A DNA stretch of 64,000 nucleotides, from the NCBI GenBank assembly GCA_020633335.1, contig JACKDU010000003.1, forward strand, positions 186,001 to 250,000, in the 5' to 3' direction. This stretch comes from Myxococcales bacterium (GTDB lineage Bacteria > Myxococcota_A > Polyangia > Nannocystales > Nannocystaceae). A program made the position numbers and the translations under genes. Shown piece by piece: positions 1-8,010 of this stretch (positions are counted from its first letter, which is position 1; the number at the start of each line of letters is the position of its first letter). The notes under the pieces were generated by a model. The model saw only the letters and a program-made list of their open reading frames with translations, was not told where the DNA came from and did no database searches.

Positions 1-2533
1 AGGGGCCCTCGAGATCGGCCGCCAGCGCCCGCGGCGGGCCGTCGGCGACCAGCGCCCCGCCGTCGATCACCAGCACCCGCGGGAACTCGAGGGTGAGCTC
101 GACGTCGTGGGTGACGCAGAGGAGCGTCGCCCCCGGCCAGGCCCGGCGCAGGCGCTCCATCAGGACCTTGCGGCGGGCGCGATCGAGGCCCCGGAGCGGC
201 TCGTCGAGGATCACCAGGCGGACCTTCTCGCGGAGCATCGCCCGGGCGAGGCGGACCCGCTGGCCCTCGCCGCCGGAGAGCCCCGCGCCGCCCTCACCGA
301 CCGGGCTCTGGAGCCCCGCGGGGAGGTTGGTGAGGACGTCGATCAGCTCGGCGCGCCCCAGGACCCCGCCGAGGTGATCGAGGCGCCCGGGCTCGGCGCC
401 GTAGAGGAGGTTGTCGAGGAGCGGCCGCTGCCAGAGCTGGATCGCCGGATCGATCCACGCGCTGCTCCGCCGGAGGGTGGCGACGCCGTGGCCGTCGAGG
501 GGCTCGCCGTCGACCCGCACCTCGCCGGCGGCGGCCGGGTGGAAGCCGAGGAGGAGGCCGACCAGCGACGACTTGCCGGCGCCCGAGGGGCCGACGATCG
601 CGACCTCCTCGCCCGGCGCGATCGTCAGGTCGACGCCCTCGAGGATCGGGTTGCCGGCCGCGACCACGCTCACCCCGCGGAGCTCGATCGCCACCCCGGG
701 CGCGCTCGGGCGGAGCTCTGGCGTCCGCATGCCGGTCTGCGCCGCCTCCTCGTCGGGGGCGCCGAGGGGCTCGAGGAGGCGGAGCGCGCGGGTGCGGTGG
801 CCGGGGTAGAGGCGCGCGAGCTCGCCGATCCGCTGGCCGAGCTCGGGGAGGCGGAGCGCCCAGTAGACCAGGAGGAGGGTCGCGCCGACCTCCGCGCTCG
901 CGCTCGCGTGGCGGCTGACCACAAGGACAGCCAGGGCGAAGCCGGCGACGAGCTGGACCCCCTGGACGGCGACGGCCGCCCGCAGGAGCGCGAGGCCGGT
1001 GCGGAACCACTCGACCAGGAGGTGCTCGTGCTCGCGGCGGACGGCGAGCGCCGCCCCGTGGGTGCGGATCGGCACCGCGCCGAGGAGGGCGTCGTGGTAG
1101 ACCCGGCCGAGGACGCCGGCGTGGGTGCGGAAGCGGAGCGTCTGCTCGGCGAGCGCCGGCTGGGCCGCGAGCGCGAGGCCGACCAGGAGGATCGCCCCCG
1201 GCAGGACCAGCGCCGCCCCCGACGGATCGAGCCAGATCACCCCGGCGGCCGTCAGCGCGAGCGCGAAGATCGCCCGGAGGAGCTCGCCGGCGAGGCTCGG
1301 GAGGTCGCGGAGGCCGGTCAGCGAGTGCGCGCGCTCGGCCATGTCGGACATCAGGCGGCTGCGGAAGTAGCGGACGCCGAGGCGCGGGATCTTCTCGAGG
1401 AAGGCGACCCGGAGGCGGCCCTCGAGGCGGCGCCCCATCGCCAGCGTCAGGGCCGCGATCCCGAGCTCGAGGAGGAGGAGCGCGAGCGCGAAGAGGAGGA
1501 GCGCCCCCCAGGCGGCGAGGCGCTGGGTGACCAGGCCGAGCTCGGCGCCGAGGGTGATGAGGCCGCGGAAGAGCGCGACCTCGAGGAGGACGCCGGCGCT
1601 CGCCAGGAGGAGCGCGAGGACGAGGACGCCGGGCTGCGCGAGGCCGTCGGCGACGATCGTCCGCAGGAGGGTGAGGGCCGGCCGCGTCGGCCGCTCGTGG
1701 AGGGCGGCCGCGAGGTCGCGGGGGAGGGCGGCGGCGTCGGCCTTGCGCAGCCCCTTCACCTTGACGAGGACCGCGCCGCGGAGGCGGACCGACTCCGCGT
1801 CGCCGGGGATCCGCCGGGCCGACCAGCAGCGCGTCGGGACCTGGCCGTCGTCGGCCGCGTCGAGGGTCTCGTCGGCGATCGCCGCGAGCGCGCGGGCGGC
1901 CTCGGGGCCCCGCCGGAGGGCGCCGCCCTCGGTCAGCTCGGCGACCAGGCGGGCGCTCGCGTCGACGATCGCCAGGGTCCGCCAGCTCGGATCGGCGAGC
2001 GCGTCGCCCTCGAGCTTGGCCCGCTCGTGGGGGGCGCAGCCGAGGGCGCCCAGGCGCGCCCGCAGCGGGGCCAGGAACTCGTCGGAGCTCGCCCACTCCC
2101 GCCACTCGTCGGCCGGCACCGGCATCTCGTGGACGTAGAGGCGGCCGAGGAGGTCGCTGGCCCGCAGCCAGATCCGGCCGACCCCGGGATCCATCACCTG
2201 CACCCAGCCGCCGACCCGCCGCCAGATCACCGAGAAGTGGGTGTTGCCGTCGGGGAGGCGGACGACCGCGAGCGCCGGCAGGGCGTCGGCCTCCGGCAGG
2301 AGGACGTGATCGAGCGGGAGCATCACCTGCTCGGCGTCGAGGCCGAGGGCGACGGCGATGTCCTCGAGGGTGTCGATCGAGGTCCCGTCGACGTCGGTCT
2401 GGCAGGCCTCGCGGAGGCGGCCGTAGGAGACGTGGACCCCGAGCCCCTCGAGGAGGCACTTGAGCGCGGCCGGACCGCAGTCCATCGCCGAGCTCTGGAT
2501 CACCTCGGGGGCGAGCCAGCGCCGGCGGATCAT
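1..2533 (-). CDS. C39 peptidase-containing ABC exporter (permease/ATPase), C-terminus cut by window edge
   Basis: About 844 codons are visible and the frame is still open at the left edge. The N-terminal domain is a C39 (double-glycine leader) cysteine peptidase: the DCGPAAL motif carries catalytic Cys19, with Gln13 as oxyanion residue, His99 in NTHF and Asp115 in VMDP. A hydrophobic ABC membrane domain follows (about residues 270-560), then an ATPase domain with Walker A GPSGAGKSS (about 647), signature LSGGEGQR (about 750), Walker B VILDEP (about 770) and switch histidine in CVTHD. Family knowledge: such proteins cut the leader from a peptide and export it through the inner membrane. The ATG overlaps the stop of the HlyD gene by 4 nt (ATGA), so translation is coupled. 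No precursor peptide was seen on this side. The substrate is unknown. Confidence 0.93.
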   Translation of the reverse strand, partial: MIRRRWLAPEVIQSSAMDCGPAALKCLLEGLGVHVSYGRLREACQTDVDGTSIDTLEDIAVALGLDAEQVMLPLDHVLLPEADALPALAVVRLPDGNTHFSVIWRRVGGWVQVMDPGVGRIWLRASDLLGRLYVHEMPVPADEWREWASSDEFLAPLRARLGALGCAPHERAKLEGDALADPSWRTLAIVDASARLVAELTEGGALRRGPEAARALAAIADETLDAADDGQVPTRCWSARRIPGDAESVRLRGAVLVKVKGLRKADAAALPRDLAAALHERPTRPALTLLRTIVADGLAQPGVLVLALLLASAGVLLEVALFRGLITLGAELGLVTQRLAAWGALLLFALALLLLELGIAALTLAMGRRLEGRLRVAFLEKIPRLGVRYFRSRLMSDMAERAHSLTGLRDLPSLAGELLRAIFALALTAAGVIWLDPSGAALVLPGAILLVGLALAAQPALAEQTLRFRTHAGVLGRVYHDALLGAVPIRTHGAALAVRREHEHLLVEWFRTGLALLRAAVAVQGVQLVAGFALAVLVVSRHASASAEVGATLLLVYWALRLPELGQRIGELARLYPGHRTRALRLLEPLGAPDEEAAQTGMRTPELRPSAPGVAIELRGVSVVAAGNPILEGVDLTIAPGEEVAIVGPSGAGKSSLVGLLLGFHPAAAGEVRVDGEPLDGHGVATLRRSSAWIDPAIQLWQRPLLDNLLYGAEPGRLDHLGGVLGRAELIDVLTNLPAGLQSPVGEGGAGLSGGEGQRVRLARAMLREKVRLVILDEPLRGLDRARRKVLMERLRRAWPGATLLCVTHDVELTLEFPRVLVIDGGALVADGPPRALAADLEGP

Positions 2534-3714
2534 CGCCCCGGGGCTCCTTCGCCCGCCGGCGCGCCGGCCTGCGAGAGGCCCCGGCCAGCTGCCCGAAGGA
2601 GCAGGTTCGCCGGCGAGGTGCGCTCGACCTCGACCTCGAGGGCGCCGGGGAGCCCGTGGGCGAGGGGGATCGTCGTCGGCGCGTCGACGATCGCCAGCTC
2701 GACCCGGATCCGCCCGTCGCGGATCTCGCTGGCGACCCGCTCGACCTCGCCGCGGATCACCCCATACTCGGTCCAGGGGAAGCCGCTGAGGCGGAGCACC
2801 GCCGGCTGCCCGGGGGCGATCCGGCCGATCGCCGAGGCCGGATCGAAGTGGCCGACGATCCGCAGGCCGCCCGCCGGGACCACGGTGGCGACGATGTCCC
2901 CGGCCTCGACGTAGGCGCCGACCTCGAGGGGCGCGGCGTCGCCAAGCTCGCCGGCGATCGGCGCCCGGATCGTGTAGCGCTCGAGCTCGGCGGCGAGCTG
3001 GCGCGCGCGCGCCTGGGCGGCCGCTCGCTCGCCGCGGAGGCGCTCGAGGTCGGCCTCGATCCGGAGGATCGCCAGGAGGCGGTCCTGGACCTCGCGGGTC
3101 GCCTCCCAGCGCTGGCGCGAGCTCGCCGAGCGGAGCTCGCGGGTCGCGGCCGCGAGCTGGACGGCCTCGGCCTGGGTGCGCCTCGCCTCGGCGCCGCTGC
3201 TGATCTCGAGGCCCTCGAGCGCCGACACCTCGGTCGCCTCGGCCTCGGCGAGGCGGGCGGCCGCGACCGCCCGATCGAGGCGCGCGGCGGCCTCGCTCTG
3301 GGCGGCGCCGGCGGCCCGCTCGAGGGCGACGACGGCCTCGCGCTCCGAGGTGACCTCGCGCTCGCGGAGGCCGATGAGGGCGTCGAGCGAGGCGATCGTC
3401 GCGTCGACCTCCTCGCGGCGGAGCTCGGCCTCCACCGGGTCGAGCTCGATGAGCACGTCGCCGGCGGCGACCGGCTCACCGACCGTCATGGTCGCGGCGA
3501 TCACCCGCCCCGAGGTCACGGCGGCGACCCGGTGGCCGGCGGAGCTCGCCTCGATCCGGGCGATCGCGGTGACCTCCCAGACGCCGACCTCGGCGCGGAC
3601 GAGCCAGAGCGTCCAGCCGGTGAGCACCGTGAGCGCGACCGCGAGGAGCCCGAGGCCGGCGCGCGATCGATCGGCGCGGATCGATCGGAGGGTGTGCTCA
3701 AAGGGGTTGGGCAT
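2530..3714 (-). CDS. HlyD-family periplasmic adaptor (membrane fusion protein)
   Basis: 394 aa. A short cytoplasmic N-terminus precedes one membrane segment (about residues 20-40), then half of a biotinyl/lipoyl-like domain (SGRVIAATMTVGEPVAAGDVL), a long Ala/Glu/Arg coiled coil (about 95-240), the second lipoyl half (ERYTIRAPIAGELG) and a beta-barrel region. This is the standard order for adaptors linking an inner-membrane ABC exporter to an outer-membrane channel. It is the first gene of the operon with the C39 exporter, which overlaps it by 4 nt. The ATG at 3714 was preferred to upstream in-frame starts because it places a charged n-region directly before the membrane segment. No outer-membrane TolC partner lies in the visible part. 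Confidence 0.9.
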   Translation of the reverse strand: MPNPFEHTLRSIRADRSRAGLGLLAVALTVLTGWTLWLVRAEVGVWEVTAIARIEASSAGHRVAAVTSGRVIAATMTVGEPVAAGDVLIELDPVEAELRREEVDATIASLDALIGLREREVTSEREAVVALERAAGAAQSEAAARLDRAVAAARLAEAEATEVSALEGLEISSGAEARRTQAEAVQLAAATRELRSASSRQRWEATREVQDRLLAILRIEADLERLRGERAAAQARARQLAAELERYTIRAPIAGELGDAAPLEVGAYVEAGDIVATVVPAGGLRIVGHFDPASAIGRIAPGQPAVLRLSGFPWTEYGVIRGEVERVASEIRDGRIRVELAIVDAPTTIPLAHGLPGALEVEVERTSPANLLLRAAGRGLSQAGAPAGEGAPGR

Positions 3715-4000
3715 CGGCGACGCGCGGAGGGGGTCGCGTAGGTTCGCACAACGACGTGGGGTGCGACCATATCGACGTGTTGTCGCGGACGCCGATCCGC
3801 CGCCGCGCGCGCCCGCTCGCGTGAACGTGACGGATCCCGCAGATGTGCTCACGAACGGTGTTCATTGCCGCGCCCGCGCTCACCCTCGTCGCTGCGACAT
3901 CGACGGATCCGTCGCCTTCAATCGGCGTCGGATGTCGCGGTGCGCCGCCGGGTGAAGCTCCGCCCCCGACTTTTTCGTCGCCCTGCTAGGGTCGACCTCG
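3715..4000. other. Divergent intergenic region
   Basis: Holds the promoters for the hlyD operon (leftward) and the WD40 gene (rightward). It contains a perfect 14-bp palindrome, CGACGGATCCGTCG, at 3901-3914, flanked by CGACAT and ATGTCG, which could be an operator. No credible ORF or RNA was seen. Confidence 0.4.
3987..3992 (+). promoter_or_regulatory. -10-like TAGGGT of the WD40 gene
   Basis: TAGGGT within CTGCTAGGGT ends 8 nt before the ATG at 4001, with a T-rich -35 region (GACTTTTTC at 3968-3976). There is no Shine-Dalgarno sequence, so the mRNA probably starts at or next to the ATG. Confidence 0.55.
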
Positions 4001-6037
4001 ATGCCGCGGCTCCACCCGCTCGCCCCCTCCTTCGAAACACCCTCGCCGATCGTCGCCCGCCGCCAGGTCCACGGCGACATCATCCACGCCCTGGTCGCGC
4101 TCCCCGGCGGCGATCGGGTGTGGAGCGCGAGCGAGGACGGGCGGGCGATCCTCTGGTCGATCCCCGAGCTCCAACCCCTCTGCGAGATCGAGGGACCGGG
4201 GCCCTTCAACGACCTCGCGCTCGACCCTCGCGGCGAGATCCTGGTGAGCGCCCACGACGACGGCACCGCGCGCCTCTGGGACGCGACCTGCGGCGAGCCG
4301 GGTCCGGTGCTCCGGGGGCACGGCGACTTCGTCCGCGCGGTGGCGATCGACGGCCGCGGGATCGCCACCGCCTGCGAGGACGGCCACGTCCGCCTCTTCG
4401 ATCACGAGGGCCGCCTTGTCCGAACCCTCGGCGACGGCGAGGGCGCCTGGGTCTCGGTGCTCCTCCACGACGGCAAGGTGATCGCTGGCCGTCGCGACAA
4501 CCGCCTGGTGGTCTGGGACGCGGCGAGCGGCGAGGAGCGGCCGCCGCTCTACGTCGCCGAGACGAGGATCGTCGGCAACCGCCAGTGGTTCCTGGCGATC
4601 CCGAGCGGCGAGCCCCACGACGGCCACCGCCAGACCGGCCCGCGGGCGCTGGCGATCGGCCCGGACGGGGTCCTCTGGAGCGGCTCCGAGGATCTCCTCG
4701 GCTGGGAGCTCGCGCGTCGCGAGCGGATCGCGGTCCGCCGCGCCGCCTGGCAGGTCGAGGACATCGTCGCCGACGAGGCCGGGGTGGTCGTCGCCGCCCA
4801 CGTCGTCGAGCTCTGGGATCGCCAGGGCGTCCATCGCCAGCTCCCGGGGCCCGAGCGGGGCGCCTCGGCGGTGGTCCGCGCCGGCGATCACCTGGTGGTC
4901 GGCGGCAGCAAGGGCGAGCTCCTGATCCTCGATCCCGACGTCGCCGAGCCGGTCGGGCGCCACGCCGACTACGTCCTCGGCCTCGAGGTCGATCCGGTCG
5001 CGCGCCTGGCCGCGACCGGCGACAGCGTCGGCACCGTCCGGGTCTGGGATCTCGAGGACGGGCGGATGCTCGCCTGCCTCGATCGCTGGCCCGAGCCCAA
5101 CGATCACCCCTTCGTCTTCACCGGCGACGGCCGCCTGGTGACCAGCCGCGGCGACGGCGAGCCGGTCCTGACGATCTGGGATCCGCGCTCGGGCGAGGTC
5201 CTCCGCGAGCTCGAGGGCCCGAGCGATCGCAGCGAGCTCGGCGGCGTCCGCGGGCTGACGATGGTCACGCCGGGGGTGCTCCTGAGCGGCGGCCACCCGG
5301 GGATCACCCGCTGGGACCTCGCCAGCGGCCACCACGACCGCCTCGCCGGTCGCACCCAGCAGGTCTCACGCCTGGTCCCCGATCCCTCCGGTCGCTTCGT
5401 GGCGACGCTCGGGTGGTTCAGCGCGGGGGTGTTGCGCGGCGAGGAGAGCGACATCATGCGGACCCAGGAGCACCTCCAGATCTGGTCGATCGAGCGCGGG
5501 GTCCTCCTCCACACCTACGCCGGGCGCTTCCCTGAGGGCGAGCGCTTTGGCCTCGACTTCGGCGCGCCGGTGGCGGTCGAGGGCGGCTGGATCTCCCGCT
5601 CCGGGGCGCGCGCGGGCGAGCTGGCGCGCTGGGAGCCCGCGCGTGAGGGGCCGGTCGCGACCCTTGATCTCGGCGGGTCGATCTCCGAGCTCGGCCCTGC
5701 GGGCGCCGATCTCTTCGCGCTCCACCGCCCGCCAGGCGCCGCCGCGGAGGAGGGCGACGAGGACGAGGGGCCAAGCGACCTCCTGACGCTCGTCGACGCC
5801 GACCTCCGCCCCCTGGGATCCTTCGAGATGCCGCTCCGCGCCCGTCACGTCGCCGCCGACGACGCGCGGATCGCCGCCACCGATCTCGACGGCCGCCTCG
5901 TCCTCCTCGATCGCCAGGGGGCGCTCCTCGCCGAGCTCGATCTCCGCGGCGCCGCCTACCGGCTCGCGCTCGCCGGCGATCGGATCGTCGTCGGCATGGC
6001 CGACGGCCGGGTCCACGTCCTGGCGATCAGAGGATGA
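4001..6037 (+). CDS. WD40-repeat beta-propeller protein
   Basis: 678 aa, without signal peptide or membrane segment, so probably cytoplasmic. WD40-like blades run through the first two thirds, for example DRVWSASEDGRAILWSIPE, GEILVSAHDDGTARLWD, GIATACEDGHVRLFD, DNRLVVWDAASG and DSVGTVRVWDLEDGR. The spacing suggests one or two propellers. WD40 propellers act as binding scaffolds and no catalytic motif is visible. In myxobacteria similar stand-alone proteins often work with kinases or effector domains, but no such partner adjoins here. Its 3' end overlaps the convergent membrane-enzyme gene by 11 bp. The ATG is supported by a TAGGGT box 8 nt upstream. Confidence 0.85.
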   Translation: MPRLHPLAPSFETPSPIVARRQVHGDIIHALVALPGGDRVWSASEDGRAILWSIPELQPLCEIEGPGPFNDLALDPRGEILVSAHDDGTARLWDATCGEPGPVLRGHGDFVRAVAIDGRGIATACEDGHVRLFDHEGRLVRTLGDGEGAWVSVLLHDGKVIAGRRDNRLVVWDAASGEERPPLYVAETRIVGNRQWFLAIPSGEPHDGHRQTGPRALAIGPDGVLWSGSEDLLGWELARRERIAVRRAAWQVEDIVADEAGVVVAAHVVELWDRQGVHRQLPGPERGASAVVRAGDHLVVGGSKGELLILDPDVAEPVGRHADYVLGLEVDPVARLAATGDSVGTVRVWDLEDGRMLACLDRWPEPNDHPFVFTGDGRLVTSRGDGEPVLTIWDPRSGEVLRELEGPSDRSELGGVRGLTMVTPGVLLSGGHPGITRWDLASGHHDRLAGRTQQVSRLVPDPSGRFVATLGWFSAGVLRGEESDIMRTQEHLQIWSIERGVLLHTYAGRFPEGERFGLDFGAPVAVEGGWISRSGARAGELARWEPAREGPVATLDLGGSISELGPAGADLFALHRPPGAAAEEGDEDEGPSDLLTLVDADLRPLGSFEMPLRARHVAADDARIAATDLDGRLVLLDRQGALLAELDLRGAAYRLALAGDRIVVGMADGRVHVLAIRG

Positions 6038-6785
6038 AGGGGATCACGGCCTTCCGCGCGGGCGGATACTCCGGGAACTTCTCGCGGTACCAGCGGTGGT
6101 GGCTGAGCGCCCGCGGCACCAGGTTGGCGGCGGTGAAGACCGCGAAGGAGAGCCCCGCGAGCGACCAGGTGGCGATCGCCCAGCCGCACCACTCGACCAG
6201 CTCGCCGAAGTAGTTGGGGCAGGAGACCAGCTCGAAGGCGCCGCCCCGCGGGATCTTGTAGCCGCTCTCGCCGGGCGCCCGGAGGTTGCGGAGGCTCCGA
6301 TCGCTCATCCGGTTGAGGGCGTAGCCGAAGGCGAAGAGGGCGGCGCCGACGAGGAAGCGGGGATCGACGAGCCAGGAGGCGTCGTAGCTCGCGAGGTGGG
6401 AGATCGCCCGGGCGTTGACGTAGGCGTTGACGCAGTTGAAGAGGAAGCCCATCCCGACCACGCTCATCGGCGTCGGCTTGCCGCCGGTCCGCAGGAGGAA
6501 GGGGTAGATCAGCGTCCGCTGGACGTAGTGCGCCTGCCACATCGCCAGGAGGACCAGCGGCGCCAGCGACCACGCGTGATCGCCGGCGAAGAAGACCGCG
6601 AGGAAGCCGAAGACCGACGGCGACTCCATCACGATCCAGGCCGCGCGGGTGTTCATCCCCGGGCCCCAGCCGCCGCGGCTGTGGCGGCCGTAGGGGGCGC
6701 TGACAAAGGCCAGCGCGACGACCGTGAGGATCGAGCTTGCGAGGACTCCGAGGACCAGCCAGGCGTGGATCTGCGCCTCATCCAT
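6027..6785 (-). CDS. Steroid 5-alpha-reductase family (DUF1295-like) membrane enzyme
   Basis: 252 aa with about six hydrophobic segments. The C-terminal third carries the family signature: GGAFELVSCPNYFGELVEW, then a Trp/Ala-rich helix, then SHHRWYREKFPEYPPARKA, which resembles the NADPH-binding C-terminus of 3-oxo-5-alpha-steroid 4-dehydrogenases (PF02544). The length matches SRD5A-type proteins (about 250-260 aa). The family reduces the delta-4 double bond of 3-oxosteroids or related enoyl substrates in the membrane. The true substrate here is not shown, and related bacterial proteins may act on other lipids. TAGCGT lies 9 nt before the ATG. The gene converges on the WD40 gene with an 11-bp overlap. 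Confidence 0.82.
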   Translation of the reverse strand: MDEAQIHAWLVLGVLASSILTVVALAFVSAPYGRHSRGGWGPGMNTRAAWIVMESPSVFGFLAVFFAGDHAWSLAPLVLLAMWQAHYVQRTLIYPFLLRTGGKPTPMSVVGMGFLFNCVNAYVNARAISHLASYDASWLVDPRFLVGAALFAFGYALNRMSDRSLRNLRAPGESGYKIPRGGAFELVSCPNYFGELVEWCGWAIATWSLAGLSFAVFTAANLVPRALSHHRWYREKFPEYPPARKAVIPFIL

Positions 6786-7289
6786 AGGCGGCGAACGCTA
6801 GTGCGCCCTCCGCGAAAAGTCACCGATTATCGGCGCCCCGGCGGGTCGTCGCGGCGACGATCCGCGGCGCGACGAAGGATGAATTCACGGCGTCGATCCG
6901 GCACTCGACGCTCGAGGTCCGGACGCGACATCCGCGTCGGCGCGCCTCTGCGTCGGCGTCGAAGCGACGAGTTTCTCCCGCTCATCCTGTGAAAAGTCCG
7001 AGAAATGTGAAACTCGACACATCGGGGGCAGGCGCCCACGAATGACTTGCGGCCGCCGTGTCGTCGCTCAGCGAGCGAGGGCGAAGGACCACGCCTGGGG
7101 GCTGGCGACAGAGCCGAAGGGCGTCACTCGCATCGGGGAATCCCCCGTCTTCGAGGGGATGTCTCTCGTTCGATCGCGGAGGTCATCGCTACGCACCTTC
7201 CCAGTACGTCGGCGGACCTCCCTCGGATCGCGGGCGATCTGCGATCGCTGCGCGAGCGTCGTCACCGACCCTGGAGACCCGCCGACCGG
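6786..7289. other. Intergenic region without a recognised gene
   Basis: About 500 bp between the start of the steroid-reductase-like gene and the end of the tetR gene. The only open frames are short, arginine-rich and without a convincing start or homology. There is a less GC-rich patch near 6990-7020. No RNA gene was recognised. Confidence 0.4.
6795..6800 (-). promoter_or_regulatory. -10-like TAGCGT of the steroid-reductase-like gene
   Basis: TAGCGT (minus strand) ends 9 nt before the ATG at 6785, fitting the window-wide TAnnnT spacing. Confidence 0.45.
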
Positions 7290-7937
7290 CTAGTCACCGC
7301 GCTCTGCGTCGCCGAGCCTGGCGAGCGCGAGGTCGAGGAGCGCGAGCACATGATCCCTCCGCCGCGCGAGCGCGTCGGCGGCGAGGACGTCGCGGCCGAA
7401 GAGATCGGAGAGGAGCGGCTCGTAGAGGAAGGGCGCGATCAGGGCCCCGAAGATCGACGTGATGATCTCGTCGACGCCCGCCGATGGGTCGCCGCTGACG
7501 AGCGGGCGGAGGGCGGCGAGGAGGGGACGGAGGTGCTCGCCGGCGATCCGCCGGAGGTGGGGATCCCGATCGAGGAGCGCCCGCTGGATCAGCCGCGGGA
7601 GGTCGCGGTCGGCCGCGAGGTGATCGAGGTAGGCGCCGACCAGGTGGCCGAGGCGGGCGCGGAGGTCTCCTTCGCCGCGGAAGGCCGCGAGGAGGCGCGC
7701 CCGCAGGCCGGCGAGCGCCCCCTCGAGGACCGCGGTGTAGAGGCCCTCCTTGGAGCCGAAGTGGTAGCGGACGAGGGCCGGGTTGACCCCGGCCTCGCCG
7801 GCGATCGCCCGCACCGATGCGCCGTGGAAGCCGACCTCGGCGAAGACCCGCGCGCCGGCGGCGAGGAGGGCAGCCGCCGTCCGGTCGCCGCGCTCCTCCC
7901 GGCCGTCGCCGCGTCCGGGGTCGCCCGAGTCCGCCAT
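7290..7937 (-). CDS. TetR/AcrR-family transcriptional regulator
   Basis: 215 aa. The N-terminus (about residues 18-65) is a TetR helix-turn-helix: LLAAGARVFAEVGFHGASVRA followed by IAGEAGVNPALVRYHFGSKEGLYTAV. The rest is the variable helical ligand-binding and dimer domain. The start is the ATG at 7937, after which the usual charged lead-in occurs; the longer open frame upstream overlaps the divergent lipoprotein and is not used. The gene is divergent from the IgGFc-binding-like lipoprotein with a 73-bp shared promoter region, so regulation of that gene or autoregulation is plausible. The ligand is unknown. Confidence 0.9.
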   Translation of the reverse strand: MADSGDPGRGDGREERGDRTAAALLAAGARVFAEVGFHGASVRAIAGEAGVNPALVRYHFGSKEGLYTAVLEGALAGLRARLLAAFRGEGDLRARLGHLVGAYLDHLAADRDLPRLIQRALLDRDPHLRRIAGEHLRPLLAALRPLVSGDPSAGVDEIITSIFGALIAPFLYEPLLSDLFGRDVLAADALARRRDHVLALLDLALARLGDAERGD

Positions 7938-7998
7938 CGCCCGCGTTTTGACACGAGGAGGGCGCCGCTGGCCAGCGCTCGTGCGGGAGCGCGCATGG

Positions 7999-8004
7999 TA
8001 GAAT
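7999..8004 (+). promoter_or_regulatory. -10-like TAGAAT of the IgGFc-binding-like lipoprotein gene
   Basis: TAGAAT ends 6 nt before the ATG at 8011, which predicts a leaderless transcript. It lies in the short region shared with the divergent tetR gene. Confidence 0.55.
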
Positions 8005-8010
8005 CCGCGC

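Noticed and set aside
294..2459. A 721-codon minus-strand frame
   Set aside because: It is an Arg/Pro-rich alternative frame of the C39 exporter gene, which is read in another minus-strand frame.
107..2914. A 935-codon open frame on the plus strand over the exporter genes
   Set aside because: Composition is Arg/Glu/Asp/Gly noise from the antisense of a real GC-rich gene; the minus-strand frame holds complete C39 and ABC motifs.
6827..7293. Short frames in the 500-bp gap before tetR
   Set aside because: Arg-rich, no start-site support and no recognisable motif.
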